Assembly (NCBI RefSeq): GCF_963678635.1
Contig: NC_087066.1
Coordinates: forward strand, 21,671,996-21,735,995
Length of the DNA stretch: 64,000 nucleotides
Direction: 5' to 3'
Source: Symsagittifera roscoffensis
Taxonomy: Eukaryota > Xenacoelomorpha > Acoela > Convolutidae
Part shown: positions 11,623 through 21,570 of the stretch, in pieces
Layout of the letters: every line of letters begins with the position of its first letter
How positions within the stretch are numbered: position 1 is the stretch's first letter
The notes under the pieces: model-generated
The model's database searches: none
Seen by the model: only the letters and a program-made list of their open reading frames with translations
Told to the model about the DNA's origin: nothing
Translations under genes and position numbers: made by a program

Positions 11623-13737
11623 TCAGTTGATATCTGTATTGGGGTGGCTGTTGCTTGGTGGCTTAAAGTATCCAATGTCGTCGTTCGGTCCTGCTATTGT
11701 CCATCCTAGGGCAGTAAGAACTGCTCGAGGAACATTTTGATTTCCTTTGATGATGGTGTTCGGGCTGATGATGTCAATATTGTCCGTTCCAGTCACAAGG
11801 GCTACGTCGTTGTTGTTGAAGTCTGGAAAACATATAGCCTTAAGGTGGTCGTATTGGCTGCAGATGTCGTTCAACTTTTCGGGGTCCGCTGCATTCAAGT
11901 TGATGTATTCGAGTTGATGTTCTCTAATATCCACTTTCTTAGCCTCTATCGTTTGCGGGTTGAAGAAATCTCCAATGAGAAGTTGTTCCTGATTGTTAGT
12001 TTCCTCCAGTTGAAGATATGTTGCTGTCGGTTGCGATATGTAACTGTTTGTACTTCCTGTATCCAGAAAGGCGTATACATTAAGGTATATGTTGCGGTGT
12101 CGTAATGTTACTGGTAAAAGTAGCAGCAGTGAGCTGTTGATTCTTGGTATCTTCTTTTGGCTGGCAAGATGGTTGACTTGATTCGGGCGCTGGTTTGGAT
12201 TAAACTTTGGTGTTCGTCGTTCGCGATGTAGAGTTGTATTATGATGCTGATTGCATTTGCTGCATGTGTGCTTTGATGGGCAGTATTTGACTTGTTGGCC
12301 AAGGCAGTTAGAACAAAGTTTTTTCCAAAACGAGTCTCTTCTTCTCTTCCAAAGATGAATTCTGATACTTGCTGCAGTATTCTGGGCGGTGAGTTTGTCC
12401 GTCGAAGGGACTTGGGGGTCGGGCATTCGCACTCCAATTTTGAGAAGTCTTCTGTGAGGGCTGGTTGGTTGATGGTCGAGATCCGATCGCGTGTCGAAGT
12501 CGTGGGGCTATTTGTTGTCGATAGCTCGAGTCCAGGGTCATTTGCTGCGGTTGCATAGGTGGTAAGTGATCGCATGCTAATGCAAACTGTCTTATCCAGT
12601 CCGTCCTTGAAGGCGATGAGATTAGGCTGGTCGATGTTCGGGGCAGTGATGTACTGTCCACTGAAGCTGCTGTTGGTGTTGCACTTTGCTGACGGCAAAT
12701 TGTACGTATATTGTAGAGTTCAAATCGTCTTTGAACCCAAGCGTCTGAAACGTTACTGATGAATGTGGAAAATTCCATGTACGAATCCCTGCGATGAGTT
12801 GATGGTTGCTTGAAGCTCTGCAGTCTGTTGACGAAGTCATTGATAATGATGTCGGGTCGTCCATATTGTCGTCGTAGTTCATGGAGGGCAGCGTTGTACA
12901 TAGTGCTATTTCATGAGTAACCAGAAATAGCTTGATTTGCTGTTCCAGTCGTTAAAGTCTGCAGATGAGTCATCTTTTCGGCGTCCGAAATGGGTTGATT
13001 ATGAATTGTTGCTTCGAAGCGTTCGAACCACATGCTCCATTTCATAGCTTTTCCGTCAAAAGGCTCGATTTTTACTTTTGGGGGTCTAGTCATGAGACTG
13101 TAGTTTGTTCGCGACTGTCCGTTTCTTGATGTCTGAGATTCTGCTGCTGAAATGAACTGCTGCTCTGTAACTATGTTGAAGCTGAGGCTTGCGTTGGTGT
13201 TGTCGTGTTCTGTTTATTGAAGCGATGGTCTGTTTATTTCGAAACTTGTCTATGGGACTTGCTGCTGAGTATCTGGGCTATCTGAAGAGTTTTGGTCCTC
13301 TACTGTTTGCTGAGCTGATGATCCGGGCTGATGGCTGCTGCCGGATAATGTTGACGTCTGGCTAGAGTCCCTATCTAGTATTGGCTGTTGTTGCACTGAA
13401 TCAGCTGTGTGGGGGGCTTGAACTGTGGTGGCTTTAGTGTTCTGCTGTTATGGAGTTGTCTCTGCTGTATTTTCTTGTAGCATCTGTCTAAATTCATCCA
13501 TGATGTCGTCGTGTTCGTCTTGGATATCAGTGAAGCGGTTGATGAGATCCTCCGCAGTGGCGTGCTCAGTCGGGTGGTCCACAAGGTATGCAGTGGCGTC
13601 TTCCAAATTGCTGAGAATTTTCTTCAGCTATGTTGTAGTTCGTATTGATGTCACTGATGGCTTTTCGTACTCATCTGAAGAGGCGCTCTAGTTGGGCGAT
13701 GAAGATTTCTCTGGGGGAGAGTCGTTTTGTTGGGCAT
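11623..13737 (-). pseudogene. BEL/Pao gag and protease region
   Basis: Gag starts near the ATG at 13,735-13,737. It passes through a Gln/Ser/Thr-rich segment to the core (12,911-13,093 and 12,308-12,901), where KIEPFDGKAMKWSMWFERFE and RRQYGRPDIIIND match the Pao gag pattern. Two zinc knuckles follow near 12,240-12,320. The protease motif LDTGSTNSY lies near 12,040-12,065. Gag packages element RNA; the protease matures the polyprotein. The region is split over at least four frames. Confidence 0.75.
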
Positions 13738-13739
13738 GG

Positions 13740-14406
13740 CTAGTTTGTCGTAGCTGATCGTTGTTGTCGTTGCAGTTGTTGTAGCTGTCGTATCCAGTCG
13801 TAGTTTTGACCTACTCTGTTAGTTCCTGTCCTAGGTAGCTAGACCTAAACTTTCGAAGGAACGAAGCGAGAGAACAATAGTGCGGTAAACAAATTTTCAA
13901 CTAAGTATAACGAAATAAAATAAGCAATTGAAAGTTACAAATGCTTGATAGTAGTTCGTTCCGATACTTAAACAGGTGGAAAATAATATAAACCAAACGT
14001 AAAGTTAACGTCCCTTTACCAAAGTTAAGCTATGGGGTGTCCGAATGGTTAAACCGATTTTTTTTATCTTAAGCAACTGCAAAACGAGTGTTCGTTGGTT
14101 GGCACTAAAGACAAACTGTGCTTCCAGCCTGGTCAAGGGGTAGAGCAAGGGTGTAGTTTCTGGCAATTTAGCTGAGTGCCATATAGAAAACGAAAATGTA
14201 ATCTTTTCTAGTTTACACGGTGTACTTGAGTCTTTCTTACTTTGAACGTTGATTTGATTATAAATTAGTTGGTTGCACGTGTTTGGTAATTCAGTTTTGC
14301 CTTTTTCCTTATTTTGTATTTGCTGAGTTCTGGTTTTCAATTTCTTTCCCGGAGTTTTCCTGATTACATATGAAAAGTTGAAGTCATCTAAGATGGTTGT
14401 CAATTG
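13740..14406. other. no recognised gene; probable outer part of the BEL/Pao element
   Basis: This stretch lies just outside the BEL/Pao gag start and may hold its leader and 5' LTR, but I could not match it to a partner LTR. A 132-codon minus-strand frame (14,005-14,403) has no recognisable domain. Confidence 0.4.
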
Positions 14407-14710
14407 TCAAATTGGCATATAACAAGGGCGCATGATGTACGAGAACTTAGAAGAACAACCATGTGTGTACACTGCATGTGCACTTTGCGGATTTGTGATA
14501 GCCAACAGGCTGAGTTTTTCTAATTGTACAGACCATTTTTCGCCGTTCGCTCGGAGATGCGAGTCTATGTAGGCTGTTTCTCCAATAGCAGCTCCAAGAT
14601 GTTTTGCTCCTGATGTAGTCACGCTAATTCCGGTATCAGCAATTATCTACTGGGCAATCTCGTAATGTTGAAGTTTTGTTATCAGCCATGTTCTTCCAGC
14701 GTTTGGAAAA
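14407..14710 (-). pseudogene. reverse-transcriptase fragment with GAKHLGAAIG motif
   Basis: The minus strand reads GGFPNAGRTWLITK, then DTGISVTTSGAKHLGAAIGE and QSAHAVYTHGCSSKFSYIMR. This series is characteristic of a widespread but loosely classified group of invertebrate reverse transcriptases, where it follows the polymerase domain. A stop lies between the first two blocks. Only a short piece survives here. The family call rests on recall of the motif series. Confidence 0.5.
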
Positions 14711-15802
14711 CCACCAATCAGTGGTCAACCAATGTCTTTGTTTTGTATCGCAAGTTGGTGAAGCTCAGCTCCGTCTCAGTATTTAACATGCGTTTCACTT
14801 GACTAATGCTTAAGAAGTACTTATGTTGACATGTTGAAATGCCAATAAAACAAGACGTTTAAATTTTTCTGAATGCTGGAATACGGCTGTGTATCCATAC
14901 AAAGAATTGAATGCAAATGTCTGAGTGCATCGTCGGTTTCTCCTCATTAGTAAGTGCGCGAATGCTTTTTCTTTATTTCTGCTTTAAAAGTTTGTTTTCA
15001 GTTGTTAAAAGTTTTTCGTTTCGGTGAGTATTCCATTAAGTTAAAAATAACAACTTTATAGTGTTGTGCTGTCTTGTTTCTTCCGGTGGTTGTTAATCCG
15101 AAGAAAAAACCGCAAAAAATTGAAATTTCAATCCTTTAGCCTATGATTGAGTGCTATCATTTTTTTTTAAAAGTTGGAATGCTAAACGGACTCAACCGCT
15201 TATACTAAATCTGGTCTTTAATTATGACCACTCAAACATTTTTATCGTTTTGGAGATATGACGTTTTTTATTGATTTTTGAAAACTATCTTAAAATTCGA
15301 TTTTTTGAGCGCAATAGAGGGGTGGTGTCAAGCTGTTCCTAGAAGTTGTAGATGTGGTATCCAAATATGACTGCACAATGCTTTTCATTTTCCGAAATAT
15401 GAAGTTACCATGGTTTTCTTCTAAAAATTTTAAAAAATATATATAGATTTGGAATGCTAAATCTTTATTCTTTTTCCATTGAATGGGTACTAGAATTTTT
15501 TTTCTCGTAAAGAACTTTTTGCCCGTAAAGAACGAAATGGTAATCAATTCAAAAGCACCATAGTTGGTGTAGTGTGTACTAGTTGCATATTAGGCATATG
15601 CTTGGGTTCTTAGAGTTCTTTTAAGAGTATTTTTCTTTGTTTAATCTTTTTCGCGTTGATTATTGTAAAATGATATGAAATTGTTTGGCAATTGTGTATT
15701 GTCTATCTGAAAAAAAATCAGAAGTCTTTTTTCATCAGTGTGCTGTTTGCATTCAGTTTCATTGCGTGTATTCTGCATAGCTGGCAGGTTTAAACGTCTG
15801 TT
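14711..15802. other. no recognised gene; left flank of the gypsy insertion
   Basis: AT-rich sequence without a supported gene. The part around 15,300-15,420 is weakly similar to 26,330-26,430 on the other side of the gypsy element (a shared pattern of CCAAATnTGACTG near AATGC), suggesting a dispersed repeat at the site. Confidence 0.4.
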
Positions 15803-15807
15803 GGTCT

Positions 15808-16113
15808 TGTGATGAGGCGACATTTAGTACCTCATTTGATTTATTGTCTTTTGCAGCCATGCTGCAGATTTATATACCAGTCTGCTCAAGGTCACTGGTT
15901 TGGCCTTATCGAGGGACACACTGTGTATGATCACTCTTATGTTCTGATACATCGCTTGCTAGATGTAAACTTTATTCAACCTTTATTTAATTTGTTTCTC
16001 TTAGTCAGAGCCTGACTAACTAAATCTAAAGTAACCAAGAATCTAAGCAACTAATCTATCAATTCACTATTACGAACAATCTAGTTTTGTCCTTTAAATC
16101 TCGGCAAATGTCA
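15808..16113 (+). repeat. 5' LTR of the gypsy element
   Basis: It begins TGTGATGAGG and ends ATGTCA, and is 306 bases long. It matches the 3' LTR almost base for base; the extra five bases are in the TTTAATTTG stretch near 15,985-15,990. Promoter and polyadenylation signals are expected here but I could not place them with confidence. Confidence 0.95.
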
Positions 16114-16131
16114 TGGCGCAGCCAGCAGTTC
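16114..16131 (+). other. primer-binding site
   Basis: TGGCGCAGCCAGCAG starts at the first base after the 5' LTR. TGGCG-type sites are usual in Ty3/gypsy elements and pair with the 3' end of a host tRNA. The following bases resemble the tRNA-Ser type known from Drosophila 17.6/297; the exact tRNA is uncertain. Confidence 0.6.
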
Positions 16132-16242
16132 CTGTGAACGAAGACAGGACTGACCTGTTGGGTATTCCTCCTTTTTTGGGCAAAACCTTCGATTAACCCG
16201 CCATTCCTTTGGGAATCTTGGATTGGACAATTCTTCCTGGCA

Positions 16243-17892
16243 GTGGGGTTGAAAGATAATCTGAACCCTCAGGATGTATTAGCAGAACCCGTGGAGGTCA
16301 TCGACGAACCACCCCCAAAAGCTGAGACTGTAGGTGCAACGGAAACCGCTGCGGAGACCGATGCACGCCTCCTCAGAGATCAGGCAGCAATTCGTCGCGT
16401 TAATGAGTTCAATATCGAGCGCAGAAGGAAAGGACCTAGAATAGGCTTAAACTGGTTTTATCACGAAGCAGAAGCCCGACTGAAGTCACGGCTGTTTTTC
16501 GCTCTAGGAAACGAAGGGAAACGACGCTTCGCGGATTCCTACCCGCATACGGACATTAGTGTTACCCCTTTTCGTGATTTTCACAAGGCTTGCGAAACAC
16601 TATTCAAGATAGAACGCGATTATACTGTTGAGCGCATTAAACTGTACAATAATATCTTTATGTTGGAAAACGATACTTTTTCTTCATTTTACGCTCGCCT
16701 CAGTGCTCAAATTGCCTTGTGTAATTGGCCACGTGCTCAAGAGAGGGATACTCTGAAAGATCTTTTCATAGGACGAATTCGTGATGTGGATGTTCAACAG
16801 CAATTGATTAAGGCAAAAGCAGACTTAGATGATACATTTCAACTCGCTCTGGAGTGTGAAAAGGGGGCTAGCACGTCGGCCCAGTTCCAAAAACTACTCC
16901 CGCATAACCAGGTTACCGGCAATATAAAGGTAAAACAAGAGCCCACTTTCTCAATACAGTCATCTAGAGGAAAGCGGAATACTCCTCAGAACAACTTCAA
17001 TCGACCAAATACACTAAGTAACAAAAGCAACAAGGCATGCTATTTCTGTGGCAATCCTTTTAGCCCGGAACACAGAAAGTCGTGTCCCGCTCGAGAGGTT
17101 ACATGCAACCTTTGCAAAAAACGAGGCCACTTTGCTAAATGTTGTAATTCATCAAGACGGCGTGTCAATTTGGTCGATGATAGTGAGGAAGTGACAGACC
17201 CCTCAATCGATTGCAACTTCATAGATGCAGATTATGATAGCGAACCTGAATACAGTGTGCTACAGCTAGAAAGTGCCGTTAGGATAGATAGCATTGAGCT
17301 CCTCAGATCAAACAAAGGGAAACCGAGAAGCCTTAGTATCCAGCTGCGTACGGGATCGAGCTTTTTCTATTCAACTATCGACACTGGAAGTCCGGTCTCA
17401 TTTATTAATAAACGGACTTGCGATTTAATATTACAACGCAACCCGTCTTTCAAATTTCGAGATATCGCACGGTACCCTATAGACACTCTGTATGTCGATT
17501 ACAATAAAAAACCGATTCGCCTCCTTGGCTCAGTTTGTCTCCCGATCTCGTCTAGTGGTTGGAAAGTGGAGGAGGCTTGTTTTCTTGTCTCCGAGAACAG
17601 AACAAAAAATCTGTTGGGTCTAGACCTGCAAGACCAACTGGGTGTAGTGACCACCCAACTGAGGGCAGAACACGTTCAGCAACTTGAAGTTCAGAACCAA
17701 GATCCTATCTCTGATTATTGGAGTTCTTTCTTCGCCAAAAAATACGCGCATGTGTTTAATCGATTAGGAAGATCAAAAAACCACAAAGTGTTTCAAATTT
17801 CAAGTATCCTTTGGTACCGCGTCAAGTTAAGGGACGTAAAGTCCCAATTCACATCCAGGATAGAGTCGCTAATGAGATCAAACAATTGGTAA
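16243..17892 (+). CDS. gypsy gag-protease reading frame
   Basis: An open frame of about 549 codons. Residues 1-220 are a gag-like capsid region. Two zinc knuckles follow, starting at Cys266 (CYFCG...) and Cys288 (CX2CX4HX4C). An aspartic protease follows with DTGS near residue 380. The frame is open upstream of 16,243 without an ATG. The ATG that overlaps the LTR end (16,113) opens a 28-codon frame in another phase, ending near 16,196. The natural gag start is therefore uncertain and may have been lost to a frameshift. Gag forms the particle and protease cleaves the polyprotein. RT continues in the -1 frame. Confidence 0.85.
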   Translation: MGLKDNLNPQDVLAEPVEVIDEPPPKAETVGATETAAETDARLLRDQAAIRRVNEFNIERRRKGPRIGLNWFYHEAEARLKSRLFFALGNEGKRRFADSYPHTDISVTPFRDFHKACETLFKIERDYTVERIKLYNNIFMLENDTFSSFYARLSAQIALCNWPRAQERDTLKDLFIGRIRDVDVQQQLIKAKADLDDTFQLALECEKGASTSAQFQKLLPHNQVTGNIKVKQEPTFSIQSSRGKRNTPQNNFNRPNTLSNKSNKACYFCGNPFSPEHRKSCPAREVTCNLCKKRGHFAKCCNSSRRRVNLVDDSEEVTDPSIDCNFIDADYDSEPEYSVLQLESAVRIDSIELLRSNKGKPRSLSIQLRTGSSFFYSTIDTGSPVSFINKRTCDLILQRNPSFKFRDIARYPIDTLYVDYNKKPIRLLGSVCLPISSSGWKVEEACFLVSENRTKNLLGLDLQDQLGVVTTQLRAEHVQQLEVQNQDPISDYWSSFFAKKYAHVFNRLGRSKNHKVFQISSILWYRVKLRDVKSQFTSRIESLMRSNNW

Positions 17893-20015
17893 AACAAGGT
17901 CACATTGAGAAATTGGATAAATGTACGACCGATTATTTCATAGCACCCATTGTACTGACCGCCAAGAAGGACGGCTCGATAAAACTCGCCTTAAATGCTA
18001 AACCGATGAATGCGCAAATCTGGAAGAATAAATACCAGATGCCAAATATTCACGAACTTGTTGATTCGGTGGCCCAAATAATCACTAAAGACGTACCTGG
18101 CACCGTTTGGTTCACCTCGTTAGACTTGAAATATGCTTTCAGCCAGCTGCCATTGTCGTCAGTTACCAGCAGTCATTGTAATTTCAATATTTTGTGTGGA
18201 GATGCTACGGGGACTTATCGGTTTAAGACAGGGTTCTATGGGTTGACCGACATGCCGACTCAGTTTCAAAAGGCGATGGATTGTACCTTGCAAGGATTGG
18301 AAGGTGTAATTTGTTACTTGGATGACATTCTAGTAGTCACGAAGGGAGATGTCCAAGAACATAATAATTTGGTCGAGAGAGTGATGCAGCGACTCGATGC
18401 AGAAGGCTGGGCATTGAAATTCAGTAAGTGCGAGTTCTCAGTAAACCAATTAACTTGGTTAGGTTACGGTATAAATGAGCACGGGTACTCTCCGAAATTT
18501 TCAAAGATTGATGCGATCCGATCACTTAAACCCCCCAAAACTTTAAAGCAGCTCCGCTCGTTTATGGGGACGTTAAATCATTTACAACGATTCATACCTG
18601 ACCTACACACTTATACCGTTCATTTCCGAGAATCTTTAAAGGAATGTAATAAACAGTCTTTCCGGTGGGGGGAGGAACAAGATAATGCCTTCAAGAGTAT
18701 CATAAATCTGTTGGCTAACATTCCCAATTTATTCCATTATGACTCTTCAAAAAAGTCTCGGGTAAAATGTGACGCTAGTCATAACGGGTTAGGAGCATGC
18801 TTGGAACAGGAGATCGAGCCGGGGGTTTGGGCTCCAACTGCGTTTGCCTCACGCTTTCTCAATAATGCTGAGACAAAATATAGTACGAATGAACTTGAGT
18901 TGTTGGCGATCGTTTGGGCGTGCGAACATTTTCGTACTTATTTGTTGGGCAATCGTTTTCAAGTATTGACCGACCACAAAGCCATCATTTCGGCACTGAG
19001 CGAAAATTATAATAACAAATCCTATCAGTCGCGCCTTTCGCGTTGGGCGGACCGGTTACTACCATTTGACTTTGAAGTTATTCACGTGCCTGGGGTTACG
19101 TTAGGCATTGTGGACTATCTGTCTCGCCATCCAACCTTCTCAGCTCCAGCGCCATCAATTTACGATGAACTTTTTGTTGTAAAGTCTATTGAGGCTTTCA
19201 ATTCGGCCTTATCATTTATTAATACATTCAATATACTCGATTCGGCTAGTAAATTATGTTCTCCGTCGCAAGAGGTCGATGTGCCTCAAACTCTGAAATC
19301 AAATTGTTTTCTCGACCAATCAAATCACGTTATGCAAATTCGCGCGTACGGTCTCTCACCGAGTGAGGGCGTCGAGTCATGTTGTTTCAGAGTTGACCAA
19401 TCAGAAACGGGTATGCTAATTAATAATCGTAAACCAAATTCGCTCGCCTTGAATCATTGTCTCCGACCTGAATTGTTAAAAGATAGTTGCAACTCTTCCT
19501 TCTCATCTTTATTTCACTCAACAAAATCTCTTTCACTTCACTCATCTATTAACTACAACATGAATCCATCTAATCCTACTGCACTACCACATTCCGCTCT
19601 TCAACATACTAACGACAAACCACCAACTCAACCAGCTCACCTTACTGAATCACACCCATCACACAGCTCAATGGAGGAACAAGCAGAACTCCTCTCTTTT
19701 GTGGAAAATTTCACCTTGAGTTCCCCTAATTTTCGACGGCCGAGCCCGCGCCCTTCAGTAACATCGCGTCAAGTAGGACGAATCTCTCGCCTGGATCAGG
19801 TGCGCCAACGTAATCGGACCAGAGAGCGTGCGGCGAAGACCCGATTTGTTGCTGCCAGGACTGCCTCTAGAAGGGAGGGACACAACCAGCTTTTGGAGGC
19901 TATGAGGAAGTGCCGATTATCAAGACCGGGGAGAATCCACACTGCTGGTAAAGTTGGCGTGTATGCAATCAATGGTGGAAAACCTATCATCTCAAAGTCC
20001 AAGAAAGAAGCCTAA
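17811..20015 (+). CDS. gypsy reverse transcriptase-RNase H (first unit)
   Basis: This 734-codon frame is shifted -1 from gag-protease, overlapping it by 82 bases. RT motifs include FTSLDLKYAFSQLPL, then YGLTDMPTQFQ and the catalytic YLDD near residue 169. RNase H begins at CDASHNGLGACL (Asp near 321), with FASRFLNNAETKYSTNELELLA and the closing IVDYLSRHP. About 240 residues follow with no domain I recognise. They are Ser-rich, then Arg-rich (RQRNRTRERAAK), before the stop. That is an unusually long linker ahead of the integrase. The enzyme copies element RNA into cDNA. Confidence 0.9.
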   Translation: MVPRQVKGRKVPIHIQDRVANEIKQLVKQGHIEKLDKCTTDYFIAPIVLTAKKDGSIKLALNAKPMNAQIWKNKYQMPNIHELVDSVAQIITKDVPGTVWFTSLDLKYAFSQLPLSSVTSSHCNFNILCGDATGTYRFKTGFYGLTDMPTQFQKAMDCTLQGLEGVICYLDDILVVTKGDVQEHNNLVERVMQRLDAEGWALKFSKCEFSVNQLTWLGYGINEHGYSPKFSKIDAIRSLKPPKTLKQLRSFMGTLNHLQRFIPDLHTYTVHFRESLKECNKQSFRWGEEQDNAFKSIINLLANIPNLFHYDSSKKSRVKCDASHNGLGACLEQEIEPGVWAPTAFASRFLNNAETKYSTNELELLAIVWACEHFRTYLLGNRFQVLTDHKAIISALSENYNNKSYQSRLSRWADRLLPFDFEVIHVPGVTLGIVDYLSRHPTFSAPAPSIYDELFVVKSIEAFNSALSFINTFNILDSASKLCSPSQEVDVPQTLKSNCFLDQSNHVMQIRAYGLSPSEGVESCCFRVDQSETGMLINNRKPNSLALNHCLRPELLKDSCNSSFSSLFHSTKSLSLHSSINYNMNPSNPTALPHSALQHTNDKPPTQPAHLTESHPSHSSMEEQAELLSFVENFTLSSPNFRRPSPRPSVTSRQVGRISRLDQVRQRNRTRERAAKTRFVAARTASRREGHNQLLEAMRKCRLSRPGRIHTAGKVGVYAINGGKPIISKSKKEA

Positions 20016-20442
20016 GGCAGCGGTTGTCAACAACTGTGGGATAATTGACAACAAACTGGCCATTCCAGAAGTTTTGAGGCCAGCTGTCCTTGCCCGCCTT
20101 CATCGGTCGCATCCGGGCCAAGAGGCCATGATGTCAGCCTCAGAGTACATTTGGTGGCCGTTCTTGAACCGGCAGATAGTCGACACCTGCGAGAAGTGCC
20201 GCGAGTGCACATTGTATGGTAAGAACCTAAAGCCCGTTAAAACTTTTCATACCGCTCAATCTTTGCCCCAGTTGACGGGGCCAAATCAGGAGTTGCAGTT
20301 AGATTTTGCTGGTCCTATTTTGGATGACAAAGGTGTGAAAATATTCCTCTTAGTAGCTATCGATCGCTTCTCGAAATTTCCTTCCGTACTTATTACAAAA
20401 ACCACTGGGGCTAAAAAGGTTACGAAATTTCTTGAATCTTAG
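19954..20442 (+). CDS. gypsy integrase N-terminus and core, first unit, ends at internal TAG
   Basis: The frame overlaps the end of RT-RNase H in a different phase. It carries the HHCC zinc-binding domain (His residues about 50-53, CEKC at 79-82) and the first catalytic Asp in LQLDFAGP (about residue 117). It stops at TAG 20,440-20,442. The same frame continues beyond with SIRTDHGSGFKND (second Asp) and GSGLVERTIQ (Glu). The TAG therefore splits the DDE core. The second unit has the same TAG. Confidence 0.85.
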   Translation: MACMQSMVENLSSQSPRKKPKAAVVNNCGIIDNKLAIPEVLRPAVLARLHRSHPGQEAMMSASEYIWWPFLNRQIVDTCEKCRECTLYGKNLKPVKTFHTAQSLPQLTGPNQELQLDFAGPILDDKGVKIFLLVAIDRFSKFPSVLITKTTGAKKVTKFLES

Positions 20443-21285
20443 ATCCGAATTCATGGTTTACCTCATTCTATCAGGACTGATCACGGCTCCGGGTTTAAAA
20501 ACGACATAGTACAACAATTCTGTTCTAGTAAAGGTATTAAACATATCCTTTCTCCAGTCGGAGACCATCGAGGCTCTGGTCTCGTCGAACGTACGATACA
20601 GACTATAAAACGCAAGTTAGGCACTGAACAACTGGATCCTAATTTCGGTAATTTTAAAGAAGTACTCCATCGAATAATAGAAGATATTCGTAAAAATAAT
20701 CATTCTACACTTAAGAAGTCACCTTTTGAAATGCACTTCGGACGTAAGCCCAATACTGAATGGTCACAAGCTTTTCATAATATAGTTAATTCTGATACTT
20801 CAGCACAGAGACTTGAACGCAACCTCTTAACGCCGGATCAAATTGCCAGTCAGGACTATAGTCGAGATCGTGTCAAGGTGGTGCCCAGAGGCAGTCTCAG
20901 TCCTCAGATTTCTCCGCGCTTCAACCCAATGTTCTCACTAGAGGGAAACATTGCTGAGAGTGAGCCGTACAAAGCGCTAGCTGATCTTGCTCGGGCGGCT
21001 AATAATTGGACACAGCATAAGAGAAACCTTCCGCCAGATGGGGGAAAGCGGGTTCTACAGGAGCTGTCGAGTCGCCATTCGGATTTGGCCCAGTCATTAA
21101 AAACAGGCATTTCTCGCAAAACACTCTGCTTTGCGGAAGACCGGTCAGCTACTACGCCTCCAGGGGCCCAGGATACTGTTCGCCGTTTACCGACACTTCA
21201 ACCCCGTCGGCAGTCCAAAACGAGTAAACTAGAAACTCTCCTTTTATCCGATCCTAACCGCGTGAGAGTGTTTAGAAAATTATAG
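20443..21285 (+). pseudogene. gypsy integrase core end and C-terminus, first unit
   Basis: In frame with the upstream integrase after the TAG. It holds the second catalytic Asp, the Glu (LVERT) and then a long post-core region. A missing A near 21,281 shifts the frame, so it ends at a TAG at 21,285. The second unit keeps that base. Unit one is cut off at 21,570 by the start of unit two. Confidence 0.8.
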
Positions 21286-21570
21286 ATCGTCAGTCTGGCA
21301 AACCTCTTTTTAAGCTTGCGAAATTCAAAATTACTCGCATCACCGATCACACCTATGTTACTGACAAGGGAAAAGTTTATCGAAAAAATCATGTCTGCCT
21401 TAAGCCTAACTTCAATAATAACTTTTCAGCAACACACAGCACACTAGGTGATCGTCTCCAAACTTCTGGAACATCTTCAAAAAGTGGGGGGAAGAAACCA
21501 GTTACTCGCGCATCTCATCCGACGTTGCTTGAAAAACGGCCAGCTAACACGAGCGTGTCACAGCCGGCGG

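Larger units (their letters stand above)
8480..13737 (-). mobile_element. BEL/Pao LTR retrotransposon, degenerate, minus strand
   Basis: Read on the minus strand, the order gag, zinc knuckles, protease, RT, RNase H, integrase runs from 13,737 down to about 8,480. Diagnostic features are the Pao-type gag opening (PKVKIEPFDGKAMKW), the knuckles CSNCLGQQVKYCPSKHTC, the RT lead-in WKSNAKLPNNYKAV, and the integrase end (EFIPTLLPRQRWTK near 8,490-8,580). Many frameshifts and stops make it inactive. I could not pair two LTRs by eye, so the outer ends are unknown. Confidence 0.85.
18108..21570 (+). repeat. first unit of the 3,463-bp internal tandem duplication
   Basis: It starts at TGGTTCACCTCG in the RT palm and ends at CAGCCGGCGG in the post-integrase region. 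The second unit follows directly. The units differ by seven substitutions and two 1-base indels that I could find: one base missing here near 21,281 and one missing in unit two near 22,289. Confidence 0.95.

Noticed and set aside
14028-14100. tRNA-Leu-like string (GTCCGAATGGTTAAACC...CTTAAG)
   Set aside because: The T arm lacks a proper GGTTCGAnnCC box and no full cloverleaf could be drawn.
17790-17800. Programmed -1 frameshift site between protease and RT
   Set aside because: AAATTTC is present but is out of register with the gag-protease frame, so it is not a proper slippery heptamer. A simple indel is as likely.
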